From Ascidia mentula (Eukaryota > Chordata > Ascidiacea > Phlebobranchia > Ascidiidae), in the NCBI GenBank assembly GCA_947561715.1, contig OX387202.1:12723001-12787000 (forward strand): a stretch of 64,000 nt of DNA, in the 5' to 3' direction. The position numbers and the translations under genes are program-made. Below, in pieces: positions 45,362-57,755 of this stretch. The notes under the pieces were generated by a model. The model was not told where the DNA came from. It saw only the letters and a list, made by a program, of their open reading frames with translations, and searched no databases. Within the stretch, counting starts at the first letter, position 1, and every line of letters starts with the position of its first letter.

Positions 45362-48300
45362 ATGAAAAGTATTTTCTGTACAATATTATTGCTAATTGCG
45401 TTGACAGAAATATGTAAGTACGTTTTAGCTAATACATGTTTAGTACATAAGGCTGCAAAGGTCTAAAATGTGGTATTGCCTTTTTTGTACAAAACGTGTT
45501 TGAACGCTATATACCCACTCTGCAAAATATTAAACAGGTTCTTCCACGGTTTGTGAAATTCCTACAAGACATGATACCATGTGCTCTACAACAACTGTAA
45601 CGACTTCGACTTGTGCAACCTTTCGATGGACTTTTAACAGCACCTCCAACAACAATGTTCGCGCTTCTATCCGGGAAGGGCAAATGGCACCGGGAGATCA
45701 TTGCGATGTAAATGTTTAGAGCAGGTCCTCTTAACTTGTTACATTTACAGAGAAAAAGTTATACTGAGCTGCAAACAATGTACACTATTTCAACCTGTGA
45801 GGTTTCATATGCTGTGCACTGTCTGCAACTTACTGATCTTCATGGCTCGTATGCTTCTATATCTACATAGTTATGTATCCCACTACTATAAAGCCTCGTT
45901 AGTTTATTGCGCTTGACAATAACATGAATATCCTCTCAATATTTCTCAAACGTTTTACCTGTAGGTTTACGACGCACCTGACGGAAACTTGCTTGGTCGA
46001 CTGGAAGGTGACGGATCAAAAGTTGGTGCGCTACTTTCTGATACCAGCATTGTGACGTTTCAATGCAACAATAGTCTAACAACTGGGTTTTTTAGACTCA
46101 TAGCATGCCCATGTAAGTATGACAAATGATTTAGATCAGGGTTCAATTTGTTCGTATTTGTTTTGAGGAAAATCTTGTGGACTCTTTTGCTACAGACAAT
46201 TAAGTATGGAACTTTTGTGTTCGCAGACGACCCAGAGGCCTGCGTCACACGCAATCCTGTGGCTATTCCAACTAACATTTCCTCTCCTAATTACCCGCTA
46301 AATTACGAAAACCACTTACTATGCATTTGGAAAATATCAACGGGACGGCGACAAACCTTCCAATTTTATTTCATTGACATGGTATTGGAAGATGGTTATG
46401 ATAACCTATACGTAAGTTCTGCTGATAGGATAACCAGCGCAGCTGATACATATCTTGTTGTGTACATGTTTGTTACAGTTTATTTCTGACGAATCAGGTT
46501 CCAACTCGATAAAATTGACTGGGGAAGGAGCTTCTGCCTTTGAGATGACCGGTACTAATATTACTGTGATGTTTACAACCGACCAGTATACTACAGACAC
46601 CGGGTTTCAGCTCACAGTTAATACAGGTAACATTTGGGATTTAAAGAACAATTGTGGTCTCTCTCTCTCTATATATATATAATACAAGCCGTTTTATTTG
46701 GTGTAACATAGCTTTGAGTAAAATGTTTTTTTACAAATATTCAACATGTTTCACTCTGGCGTTAAACATATACACGTACGTATATTGCCAGATACTGAAA
46801 CAACAGCTGAATGTACAGAGGAAATGACAATCAAGTAGGTTTAATCAGTTACCTATTGTTCTCGATTTACTATTTGTTCTCAAAACGATTGTTATAGAGA
46901 GCCTAATAGTTATTAATCAAACAGTAGGTGCTACTGACTAATAGTAAACCAATTCAAGCAAGCAATCAGACAAGTGGAACTAGATATTTTGAAAGACTAC
47001 ATGTCGTTGCGTCGCTGTTAATGCAGTTGGTAACAAGTTACCACAGCATCATCCCTGTATCAAACAAATCAAAACAATTACAACTAAAGATTATTATTGT
47101 CCAACAAGTGCTCTACCTGATACTCATACTTTAAACCAGGGGCGGGCAACTTCTCCAGTCGGCGGGCCTGATATGGATAAATGAAGTACTTGGCGGGCCG
47201 GATTCCTGAATCGATGCATTAATCGCGTATTTATCCACCTATACAAGGAATAAATCGTATTTAACTTTTAGTTAAAAGCATAGAGACCAAAAACAGTATT
47301 TTTTTGACGTAGTAAGCTAGTAGTGGGGGATTGAAGCAGACTGTGGCTGCGGGCCATGTAAGACCGGAAACTGTCTGCGGGCCGCTCAAAATCCGGTCGC
47401 GGGCCGTATGTTGCCCGCCCCTGCTTTAAGGTCTACCCCAGATCTAGACCGTTCTTCAAATAAATTCTACCACTGGGGGGTAAAGTACTTCATAAACCTT
47501 CGGTATATGGAGTCAATTGTTAGAGCCATGTCAAAGAAAGCTTGTTATAAGTGTTTAACATGAAACCTTTGCTTGCGTTTAGAATTGCAAACGCACAAGA
47601 CCTGGTAGACTTGGCTTACGAAAGTGGAGATTCTCTCTATATTTCGCCACAACACGAAAGCAACCTCGATGACATTCCATCGGTTTGCAAGAGCAATGCT
47701 GATATTCCTTCCTTCCACTTCAACCTAACGGAATGCAAACACACCAGCGAGGTTCATACAGTTGTATTGCTTTATTTTTATTGCTTATTAGGTCTCCTGC
47801 GATGTAAGAACGGTCGTGATTTTTTGATGACTTATCGTTTTAATGGTGGGGGAAATAATATGCTACAGTTTAAATATTCAGAATAGGATAATATTCATTT
47901 TATTCGAATTTGTATATCTGGGGATTACGTTAATAATAGGGATGCACCGAAAGTTCGGTTTTCCGAATTTATTCGGCCGAAACTAAGGTTTTTGCAATTA
48001 TTCGGTTTCGGCCGAATATTTCTGCAAAATTCGGCCGGAACCGAAACTTTTTTTACTGCATGTAACGCTGAAGTTTAGAAAAGGTTAATCATTGTTTAAA
48101 CTGTACGAATGTGTTCGTTTCATTTGTTGACTTTCACAAAAACGATGAAAATCAACTTTAAGCAGTTGGCACTGAAGACGACATTATTCTTTATAAAGAA
48201 TATAAGCACCAAAAAAGTCTGCATGATATAGGATTAGACCCAATCCAGTACATGTTTCGTTTAAATTTATTGCGTTTGAAGAGATGGATACCAAAATTAG

Positions 48301-50325
48301 TTTCGGTTTATTCGGCCGAATTGCCGAATATTCGGTTTCGGCCGAATATAAAAATAGCTGTTTCGGTGCATCACTAGTTAATAACTAAAAAATTAACTGA
48401 AAACGTGCGAATTTCTGGGACAGTTCTTATGTCTTCTTGCAACACCCTAATTTGTTGCAACTTAAATATTCAACAAAGTACTTTTTTTTCTAATTTGCCA
48501 GAATGGTGCAGATCACGTAAATATTACATTCACCGTTCGAAACGCAAAGGCACTGGATGTCAGCTCCCCGATACAAGTTTATTCGTCGCGCAGTATCGTC
48601 ATTACCTGCAGATACAAGGGATCTTACACTATTACATCCGAAGGTTTAAAACCAGTTGTTGGGTGAGTTATATAACGCTGTTTCTTTTCCAAGTGTCTGT
48701 AATTTACGTAATGTATGCGATATGATCGTTTGTAGAGTTACTTGACATTCTTTGTGGTAGCAATAAAACATAAATAGTTTTAATGCAAGACCTGTGTTGG
48801 TATTTGGGGGGTAGGCTATAGTCAAAATTATTGCTAAGCTGCTGCCCATAGGCAAATCTGTCTGTTGCTCTTAGGCCAGTGGTTCTCAATCTTTTTTTCT
48901 CCCTACATAACACAAAAAAAATACAGCATAAAAAATGTTTTACTGATTTATTCACATATGTTAACGCACCATTTATATATTTTTTTTTACATCGCTCCAA
49001 ATAATTAGCCTATATGGGGGTTGCGGTTTTTAGGGATCCAAAACTTTCCGGGCTATATTAAATTTCAAAACGACAATCTTATTGGCAGTTTGTTTGATAA
49101 GAGATATTAAAACTTGCAAACTTGTATTGGATCGTCGAAAGACAACATGTAAACAACCTTGCAGAACTCTCGAGGTCAACAAAAAGATCCAGGATGCCAG
49201 GTTTGATTTGACCCTAGCAGTCTACAGCGATGAAGCTTACAGTAGAACTTTGGATGAAAATACCCCCATAACTGTCCCAAATTACCTATTTGTCAAAGTC
49301 ACGATGAACGGAAATTTTGAAGGAAATACTGACCTAATTGTGCAGGTAATCGACCTTTTCACCAACGAATATTTCAAGTTTAGAGATTAACCAAGCACTT
49401 TTTTAAAGGCCGAAGAGTGCTGGGCATCGCATTTGCAAAATTCCAACGATCCATTCTTCCCCATTATTGAAAACGGGTAATGATTGCATATCTTCACGTA
49501 AAACAGCTAACTCTGTGTTTCATACCCATTGAAATAAACACTTGTGTGTTAGTTTGGTTGTGTATCAACCGGAATTAAGACGATTGCCTCATGCTTCAAT
49601 TGCAGGTGCAAAGCTACATCCATGGGAAGTCCCATCAACATAGTGGTAACACGCAACTACCAGGCCATCTATGCCACGTACAAACTACAAAGTTTTGTGT
49701 GGACAAATGTGTCAGACGACCAGCAAGAAACCTTCCTTCACTGCAACATCTCAATCTGTCAAAATTCGACCGGATCATGTCCTGAAAAGGTTATCATTGA
49801 TTTAAAAAAGAATAGTTTAAAAGCATACGATGCATATGGAGTTTTTATAGTATTTCCCGCAATTGGTTTTTGTTGCATCGATACATCGTGCATTAGGTTA
49901 AAATGTAATACCTCTATTTTTTTGGTTTATCTACTCAAAACTTCTTCACATCGCCCTATAAGAAGATATTACGGGACGACTAAGAGCATTAAACAGACGG
50001 CGATATGTGTTTTGTAGATCTGCGACGCTCGCAAGAAACGATCTGTGTATGGAGATCACTACATACATGTTGGATCTGGACCTATTCGTCTGATTAAACC
50101 AGAGTCCATAGAGCTCGAAGGTACCGAAGCACTATATGATATAAGTGTGATTTTAAGCGGATTTCATTAGGTATTGCCTAACAAAATATGTTTGCAGAAG
50201 TAATGGAAAACGGGGTGGATGGCATAGAATCGGAGATCAGCATGTCCGTCGTGACCTTGTCGGTCATTTTTATGATGCTAGTGTTTCTTGTCGGGGTAGG
50301 AATGTACTGGAAGGTTGAGAATTAA
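45362..50325 (+). CDS. CUB and zona-pellucida domain transmembrane protein, 13 exons, 579 aa
   Basis: Type I membrane or shed extracellular protein of the CUB/ZP class (as in CUZD1- and DMBT1-like proteins), able in principle to polymerise through its ZP module. Exons 45362-45413, 45538-45707, 45965-46112, 46227-46411, 46479-46626, 46792-46834, 47583-47751, 48502-48662, 49165-49345, 49409-49476, 49606-49789, 50018-50120, 50198-50325 total 1740 nt in frame. Signal peptide aa 1-17 (ILLLIALT). A Cys-bearing CUB-like region fills exons 2-3; a clear CUB domain in exons 4-5 has ISSPNYPLNYENHLLC and LEDGYDNLY. ZP domain in exons 8-11: ARFDLTLAVYSDEAY, ITVPNYLFVKVTMNGNF, ECWAS, IIENGC, LHCNISIC. A basic RKKRS at about aa 508-512 fits the furin cleavage site after ZP domains. 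One C-terminal membrane helix, about aa 552-573. The small exon 6 is supported by phase and by conservation in the broken paralog. Two MITEs sit in its introns. Confidence 0.88.
47137..47423. mobile_element. hAT-like MITE in intron 6 of the CUB/ZP gene
   Basis: 287 bp with termini CAGGGGCGGGCAAC and GTTGCCCGCCCCTG (14-bp perfect inverted repeat). Flanks CTTTAAAC and CTTTAAGG look like a decayed 8-bp target duplication. The paralogous site at about 31285 lacks the insert, giving an empty-site control. Noncoding. Confidence 0.88.
47937..48376. mobile_element. hAT-like MITE in intron 7 of the CUB/ZP gene, perfect 8-bp duplication
   Basis: 440 bp from TAGGGATGCACCGAAA to TTTCGGTGCATCACTA. Flanked on both sides by GTTAATAA (47929-47936 and 48377-48384). 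The interior is rich in TTCGGCCGAA palindromes. No transposase frame. Confidence 0.92.
48873..49030. mobile_element. Possible hAT-type terminal fragment in intron 8
   Basis: CCAGTGGTTCTCAATCTTTT at 48876-48895 matches the common CAGTGGTTCTCAA start of many nonautonomous hAT elements. I found no matching inverted end downstream, so it may be a one-ended remnant. Confidence 0.35.
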
Positions 50326-50672
50326 AAGTAATCAACAGTTTTTCGCGTGGACACCCAACATCAGATTCACGTTCCTACAATTAAATAAATTACCAACTAA
50401 CCAATACATTGTCGGATTCCGCAGGTTCCCAAACATTGCTAATTACCTTTCTGCAAACAATTGGTGTTTTAAATTTCTTGGAAACTTTATCGCCTTTAGA
50501 GATGGTTGGTTGTATGCGTGTATGTTTGTATATAAATTTGCGCAAAATGCCTATACTGGGGAACTTTTCAATGGGTATTTTGTCCAGAAGTTTCAAAACC
50601 TGACGGCCCAATAAACGGTATTAAATGTTGGTCCTGGTTTTTGGAAGTAGTGGTTTGCAGTTGTGTGGCCAA

Positions 50673-50704
50673 GGAGGGGCCAACTGGGCCATGCTGGCCC
50701 CTCC
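50673..50704. other. GC-rich perfect hairpin, 10-bp stem
   Basis: GGAGGGGCCA and TGGCCCCTCC separated by 12 bases, about 350 bases after the CUB/ZP stop. It is unusual in this AT-rich neighbourhood and could be the end of a small mobile element or an RNA structure; nothing more can be said. Confidence 0.5.
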
Positions 50705-52688
50705 AATATAAATAAATTAAAGATTGACATGCTTGCGATTGGAGTTGAAAATTTGTGGGTAAAACTACCTGCCCCAAGTGCGCCAAATAACGGCAAAAAT
50801 TGCAGGCATTTTCCTACTATCACTACAAATCTACACGCAACAATGTTTTTTACGAGTACCAAAATTGTGCAGCCCGGCGTCAACAAGTGTGTTTTGTCAA
50901 ATACTAAAACAACATCTTAATACAGAGGAAATAACAATGAATTAGTTTTGACAATTACCTATTGTCTTCTTATTGTTCCAACTTTGATTGTTTTCAAAAA
51001 GCTGGGTAAACCAGTTATTGTTGATGATTAAGCAATTAGGAACAAATTTATCGTAATAAAAAGTGTCAAAATAAAGGTAGTTGTGATGAAAAAACATTGG
51101 ACGTGGTTAAGTTTGTAGATTTACAACAGAAGTTTGAAAAATTACCCAATTTCGGAATATGGCATGCAAAAGAGGAGCTTGTATTCTGTGGTCGATGTTT
51201 AAACAAAAAACTAGTTTTCGTAATGGTTAAACTCAATACCACTGTTACGCTGCCCTCGGCAGTGCGGGTGAGCGTGACTCCTGCGCCCGGACACTGCAAC
51301 AGGGGTTTTTCCACAATAGTCGCAACGCGCAACCCACTTCCGAGAAAACGAACAAATCCGCTTTATTTTGAAGGAGCTGCGGTTTCTACATAAACAGTTG
51401 TAGAATTAGCGACCAAAAAGCATACACAGAGAAATAAGCAAATTCTGCTTACCGAATTATAGCACCATGGCAGAGTCACAAATTTCGGGAGGTTTCAGAT
51501 CAACCAGTCAGCGGAAAACAATGGCACTTGAATTATCCTTATGCAATAGGCTCATTCAAATAGAATATAAATTTACAATAGGTCAGCAGCACTGGCAGAT
51601 CATAACAAGTAGACAGCAGTGGCAGGCAGCGGTGTTCCACTAAGACAAATGTTCGTGTGACGCAACAACGGCACATTGAGATGACGTCAAACTATCACAA
51701 CATAGAAAACACACACACATCATACAAGTGGCGATGCAACAACCACCATTAAAACGCAAATATTATTTTGTAGATACCATACTACAGCATAAATTTAACT
51801 TCTCCGTTCAAAATTGCTATCACGTGTAACAAAGCCCATCTTTTGATCCGCCCGCAGACAATAAGATGACGTAACAATGATTCGCGACAACTCGACATTG
51901 TGTCGTTGAATGGAGATGCGCTTTCTCGGTGAAAACAAAGTTGCTGGATCTTGTCAACGGTTTGGCTACTAGCAAATGTATAGTCTACTGCTAAGTTTCA
52001 GCAAAATAACAAACAAACGTTTGAGAAATAATTATTCTTTGAGTCTTGCCAGCTGTTGATTAACTATTAGAAGAAACTGCCACAAAAAATTCAGTTAAAA
52101 GGTAGTGTCGCCTAATTGTTATAAAAAATGTGACACAGGGCAGTCCAGTGTAAAAATTGCAAGCCACTGTGGCCACCGCTTACTCATCATTTGTTTACAC
52201 GCAGTGACGTACCTCTGACTATATGTAATGTTCAGTACGTTAAAGGAAGTTGTCGTTAGTAAAGCTTGCTCGCCTTTGCTACTGGTTGCTTCGTAGGTAA
52301 AAATGTGGTGAAATTTTCATGTGTATCTTTGGTGGAAAATCCTTTTAATAAGAAAAAGTACTGTAGGTTTCACTATTAAGGCTTTACTTGTATACTTAAG
52401 CTTTAGAAAAGGCTTTTTCTAAGTAGCAGGTTTAATGGGTTGCAATTTCTAGCACTTATTGCAGAGACTGCGATTAAAAGATAGCCTTGCACGAACATTT
52501 TCAGTTTTGTGCAAAAGCAAAACGCAAAAAACATGCGTCACTATGCGTGTGTGACAGAATTTCCGGCGTTACTCGAAGCGTACAACGAAACGTCTTCAGC
52601 AGCAAGACATTAAATTTACAATATGTGTAGTTCTTTGCAAAAACAAGCTATAATAAAATGATGAACTGACGACTATGTTATCTCAAAT

Positions 52689-52765
52689 GCTGATTGGTCA
52701 GAGTAAATGGGCGTGTCCAGGTAACGGGAGGCGCGGAATTACAGCTTGGCGCGCCGGCGCGGTTT
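52689..52765 (+). promoter_or_regulatory. Putative GCAT paralog C promoter
   Basis: An inverted CCAAT box (TGATTGGTCAG) is followed by GGGCGTGTCC, a GC-box-like motif, and the GC-rich GGCGCGCCGGCGCGG. The start codon lies about 270 bases downstream. No TATA box is seen, as is common for housekeeping metabolic genes. Confidence 0.4.
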
Positions 52766-53036
52766 TGTCCTCAGTGAAAGCCTAGCTATCTTTTGTCAAA
52801 ACAGCGTCCAAGACATTTAAACCCCGGAGCACTCAATACGTTTAGCCTCGAGCGAAATATGTGCGGTGGCATTTGCTACGGTGCCTGACGGTTATTGATA
52901 GATTTATATACTGAACTAAAAGTACCCGCAGTTATTGCCTTTGCAGGTGTTTTAAGAACGAAGCAATTTAAAGCGAAGTCAAATACAGACCTAATAGTAA
53001 ACAGATATCTTGCAGGTTCAGGGTTACACAAGCATA

Positions 53037-55830
53037 ATGATATCTCAAAAGTTGCTGCAAAACTTATTTCGTCGTGGATTCGTACATAGCCGCTGCTTTT
53101 CTGCAACTCCTTCTGCGTCGAATGCCAGTCTGGATAAGGTGCTGAGCCACGTAAAATCCGAGGTTGAAGCGATCAAAGAAGCCGGATTGTACAAATATGA
53201 GCGCGTAATCACCACAAAGCAAGGTTTGTCCGTTTTTTGAAAGCAAATCAAGTTGAATATTGTAGGCCTGTTATTGTTTTACTCACATGGGTGGGAAAAT
53301 GCATAGTTTTGTTAGATCTACATGATTTCATACTCTACTGCTTGATTTCAAGAGTAGTGTTTTGAAAAAGATAAATGCTTTTTCTGCAAGAAAAAAACAT
53401 TTTATACAACCTGGGGTCAAATGGACTGACGGCCATGGTTATACCCTTCCAGGGATAAAAATAACCTTTAATGCGTTGCAATGAGTTTTGGTCATTAACT
53501 GCACCCTCTAGAGCAGTGCTTCCCAACCAGTGGGTCGCGAAGCATTTCTTAGTGTTACAGTGTTCTATTAGATCATGAAATTATTGCATTATCATTACAT
53601 AACATCGTTTTGGTCAGGGTCGCACAATAAACAATAAAAAACTTGCATTAAAAGTGGGTCGCGAACTAAAAAAGGTTGGGAAGCACTGCTCTAGGTAACC
53701 ATTTGTGATTTACCGTATGCAAATTTTTCTGTGAGGTCCACATTAATTTATCCCAATAATTCAATTGCCACTCGTCTGCTAAACTATATTGTAAAAATAA
53801 AATTTTTTTGTAAATAAAAAATAATGAAAATGGTGTAGTAATCAGAAATGAATTATGGTGCTTAAAATGGTGTAGGTGCATAAAAAAATATTGAAAAAAG
53901 TTTTCTTTAATGTACATATGTTTTCTTTTATAGATACCCATATTAAAATAGAAAATACAGATTCTGATATAATTAATTTTTGTGCCAATAATTATCTTGG
54001 CCTTTCAAGTCATCCTGATGTTGTGGCTGCTGGTAAAAAATGCTTAGATGAATATGGTGCTGGATTAAGCTCTGTTCGGTGAGAAAAACAAATTTGTTTT
54101 TATTTTGTTTGAAAATAACAACAAAGTTAACAGCAGTGTACACAATTAGGTCTAATGAAACATTTTTTATCTCTTGGGATCTCTAGGTGTTAAAATATTT
54201 TTTGAAAATTGTGCCTGTTTTTATACCTAATTAACATAAATGAATTTTCACAGATTTATCTGTGGAACCCAAACCATCCACAAAGATCTTGAGGCTAGGA
54301 TTTCCCAATTCCACGGCAGAGAAGACTCAATTTTATATGCCAGCTGTTTTGATGCCAATGCTGGGATTTTTGAAACTCTTCTGTCTCAGGTTAAATCTGA
54401 TTAGTGAAGCAAATTAAATGGAATATCACTGTTTGATTCATTTCTAATAATTCTTTGTTTTAAATTTTTGTCACAGTTGAATTATGATTTTTCAGGAAGA
54501 CGCAGTTTTATCTGATGAGCTAAATCATGCCTCCATTATCGATGGCATTCGTCTTTGCAAGGCAAACAAGTACAGATACAAGCACCTTGACATGGCTGAC
54601 CTTGAACAAAAATTAAAAGATGCACAGAAATGCAGACATCGTCTAATTGCAACTGATGGTGTTTTTTCGATGGATGGTGATGTTGCTCCATTGGTGGAAA
54701 TATGCAATTTGGCAGAGAAATATGATGCTTTAGTGTTCATAGATGAATGCCACGCTACAGGATTTCTTGGCAAAACTGGCAGGTCAGTGCTTCTTTCTTT
54801 CTTATCACATATTTTATTAAAAATGTCATCTGTTTATTAGAAGGGTATGTTTCCTTCTAAAACATTAATTTTGTCCCTAAGACGGTTTTTGATTTGGATT
54901 CTCTTAATAATCAAGTCAATAACTACAACTTACTATTCATTCACTGTGTTTAGAGGAACAGATGAACTACTAGGTGTCGAAGACAAAGTCGCATTAATCA
55001 ACTCTACTCTTGGAAAGGCCCTTGGTGGAGCAGCTGGTATAAATATTTAGGAAGCATTGAGTAGTGCAGTATAAATTCACTTACCCTTGCAAAATTTCTT
55101 GTCGGAAAAGCCAATTTAATATACATTTGCTTACAGGTGGATACACAACAGGCCCAAAACCAATTATAGAACTGCTTAGGAACCGTTCAAGGCCGTACCT
55201 ATTCTCAAATAGTTTACCGCCTGCAGTTGTTGCTTGTGCAACAAAAGTGTTTGATATTTTAATGGATGGAAGCCCTCTTGCACAAGAGATTAAGGATAAA
55301 ACAGAAAGGTATTATATCAAAATATATAAAAAATCACAGGTCACTAAAATAGGCAAAGCATAATAAAGATTGATTATGCTTCGCCCTTTTGAATGTTTGG
55401 TATTTTTTAGAAAATTTTAAAATTAACACTTGGCCTTAATTCGATGTTTAAGACACAAATTTTAGATTTTTTTTTAATGGTTACTGTATCTTAGGTTCCG
55501 TGGACGCATGACTCAGGCAGGATTTAAAATATCAGGTGACAACCACCCAATATGTCCTGTAATGCTGGGTGATGCCAAACTTGCTGCTGATATGTCAAAT
55601 GACTTGTTGAACATGGGTAAAAAATTTAAATTAAAGCACAAGTTGTTGCTGTTTACCAATGGTTACCTTTACGTGCAGGAATTTACGTAATTGGGTTTAG
55701 CTACCCTGTGGTCCCACTTGGCAAGTCCAGAATTCGGGTACAAATTTCAGCGGGTCACTCCATGGAAGATGTTGACAAGGCTGTTGATGCATTTATAGAA
55801 GTTGGAAAGAAACACAAATTCATATCATAA
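53037..55830 (+). CDS. GCAT: Glycine C-acetyltransferase (2-amino-3-ketobutyrate CoA ligase), paralog C, 427 aa
   Basis: PLP enzyme of mitochondrial threonine/glycine metabolism, partner of threonine dehydrogenase. Exons 53037-53223, 53934-54078, 54254-54389, 54496-54782, 54954-55036, 55137-55308, 55495-55616, 55679-55830 total 1284 nt. Leader [18 protein letters not shown] is a typical mitochondrial presequence. Canonical GCAT motifs are all kept: [84 protein letters not shown] with PLP lysine about K273, [22 protein letters not shown], and RIRVQIS near the end. Exon 7 has one more codon than paralogs A and B. Poly(A) signal AATAAA near 56036. This is the copy most likely to hold the ancestral function. 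Confidence 0.95.
53514..53688. mobile_element. hAT-like MITE in intron 1 of GCAT paralog C
   Basis: 175 bp from CAGTGCTTCCCAACC to GGTTGGGAAGCACTG (15-bp perfect inverted repeat). Flanks CTCTAGAG and CTCTAGGT share six of eight bases, a decayed target duplication. The GTGGGTCGCGAA interior is repeated inward from both ends. Confidence 0.88.
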
Positions 55831-57682
55831 AGTTTTTTTGTTAACTGCAAAATCAGTTTATAAAGTCTGATGTTCACTTTACTGCTCGAAGCAAAATATT
55901 GTAGTATTACTTTTATTCCATTTTAAAAACATTTTTCTGCACTTATCTATTTCTTTTACTCCAAAAAGTTGCATTTGGTTATGTGTTGTTCCTAGCACTT
56001 ACTTTTTGTGAATCATTGTCCCTTTTCATTGCATTAATAAACACAAGAATCATTTTTTGCAAAAAAAATTAACGTATTATCAGATAAGCAGATAAAAGTT
56101 GACCTTGCATGAAATGTTACCTTTACAAATTCACTGCTTTTGTTAACAACTGTTAAACTTCTATTTTATCATTTTACAATACAGTGCAGCAAGCCACTTT
56201 GTCTGAAAGTAAATTGCATTTATAAGATTAATTAAATTATATAGAAACCCATTACTTTTGAAAAAAAAACATCCATGAACTAGCTGGAGTTTGTATCGCT
56301 TTGCAAGAAGTCAAAATAATGTCACCGTATTTCAAATATTCGAAAACGTATTCCGAATAATCCAATATCATTAGTTTAAAAAGCGCCCTTGCAGTCAAAG
56401 CGTGATAAACCTGTCGCAACAATACCTTTTCAACAATTTATTCCTGACAAAATTTACAACAAAAACAGCTTTACCCACGTAAATACATTTACTTCACCAA
56501 AAGTACAGGGAATTATTGGTGATATTGCATAGTCAAGTACCAATTAATATGCGTTGCAACAAAATTAACGCTACAGGTATTGCGCGTTGTAACAAAATTG
56601 ACGCAATGATAAAATTTTAAAGTGACGCAAGTTCGTCAAATGACCAGCAATGCGTATGTAGATCTTTCTTATTACGTCACAATGGAGTTTTAACACATAC
56701 TACCTAGCACGTTGAATTCAACGCACATTTTGAGAATTGGATGGCTGTAACATGTGTTTCAAATGTGTTCCTTTGAAGACAAGTTATACCGATTTTCTGA
56801 AAGGTAAGCTGTGTGTGGTTTTGGTTATAGAGCAGTATCGTGACAATATATACGTCAATGTGTTGGGGTCAACAGAACTGTACATTAGATTAAGTTGATG
56901 AAACCAATGGTCAGTTTAAAATTTATCGATCGAAAACGTAGCGCAATTGCTAAAAATCGCCTTTTTTAGAAAAAGCAAGCCGGCGTTAGTTACCGTTTTT
57001 GGTTAAAACTAGAAATTATTAAACCCTCTACTAATCAGTGGTAGCTCTTATGTAAACCCATGCTGAGAAAGTCTGCTGTGTACAAAGAGAAGATGCGATA
57101 TCTTTATGGTGTTGGTTTCATCGACTCTTTTAAGGGTCAAAATGGCCAGCCAAAGTGCTATGTCGGAAGGTTGCACCTCCTAAAATCTTCACCTCCGGGC
57201 TAGCTTGACATGCGTTCACAGGAGGCGCTGCGCAGAAGTTTTTTATAGTTTTTAAGTGAAAGTGTAATGCGACCTGCTGGGGTAGCAGTTGGGCCAACTG
57301 TTGTATTTCCGTTGGCTAGAAACCAACTTTGTGTTGAAAGTCAAATTGGTCCCTTTGTGCTCTTGCGGTAGCATTTCGTTTGATAACTATTTTACTTATC
57401 AAAACAACGCAATCAACGAACAAAATTGCGCCTTAGTAATATTGGCAAGATATTTAAGTATGATTATTTAATTCCAACATTTTTATACAAATACCGGTAT
57501 TACATTTTCTTGCACAATAGTGGCTGAATTTCTCTCATCAGAAGCAAAATTACAGACTTTCTAAAAACGTCACGTTGATGTCAGTAACAAGTGCGTGGTA
57601 GATTTAAACAAAGGAACTATATTTTATATTAACGATATTGCTCTGTGTATTCACGCAGATTGATGGCGCGACAAACTGCGCA
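55831..57682. other. Intergenic, 3' flank of GCAT paralog C
   Basis: Contains the GCAT poly(A) signal near 56036. Otherwise AT-rich and noncoding as far as I can see. The final part, around 57640-57680, may be promoter or 5' UTR of the next gene. Confidence 0.4.
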
Positions 57683-57755
57683 ATGAAGCGATCATCCTCA
57701 GACGAAAATGACGTCACAGATGACGCGAAGCGCTCGCGGGAGAATTTAGCGGAAG
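57683..57755 (+). CDS. Possible first coding exon of the ZFAND-like gene (low confidence)
   Basis: ATG at 57683 opens a hydrophilic frame (MKRSSSDENDVTDDAKRSRE and a few more residues) ending in a GT donor at 57756. The exon leaves one base; joined to the acceptor at 61329, it enters the A20-finger exon in frame (gaa then atg gaa ggt). The exon overlaps a TGACGTCA site at about 57709. The fit may be chance. Alternatively this is a separate gene or 5' UTR. Confidence 0.3.

Larger units (their letters stand above)
50326..53036. other. Intergenic between CUB/ZP gene and GCAT paralog C
   Basis: A candidate poly(A) signal AATAAA for the CUB/ZP gene is at 50384-50389. A perfect 10-bp stem hairpin lies at 50673-50704. 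A partial relic of the CUB/ZP intron 6 region (CAGAGGAAATAACAAT, TTACCTATTGT) lies near 50924-50970. An open frame at 51097-51393 (98 codons, +) has no motif I recognise. An inverted CCAAT box (TGATTGGTCAG, 52689-52699) and a GC-rich patch at 52735-52765 probably belong to the GCAT paralog C promoter. Confidence 0.45.
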
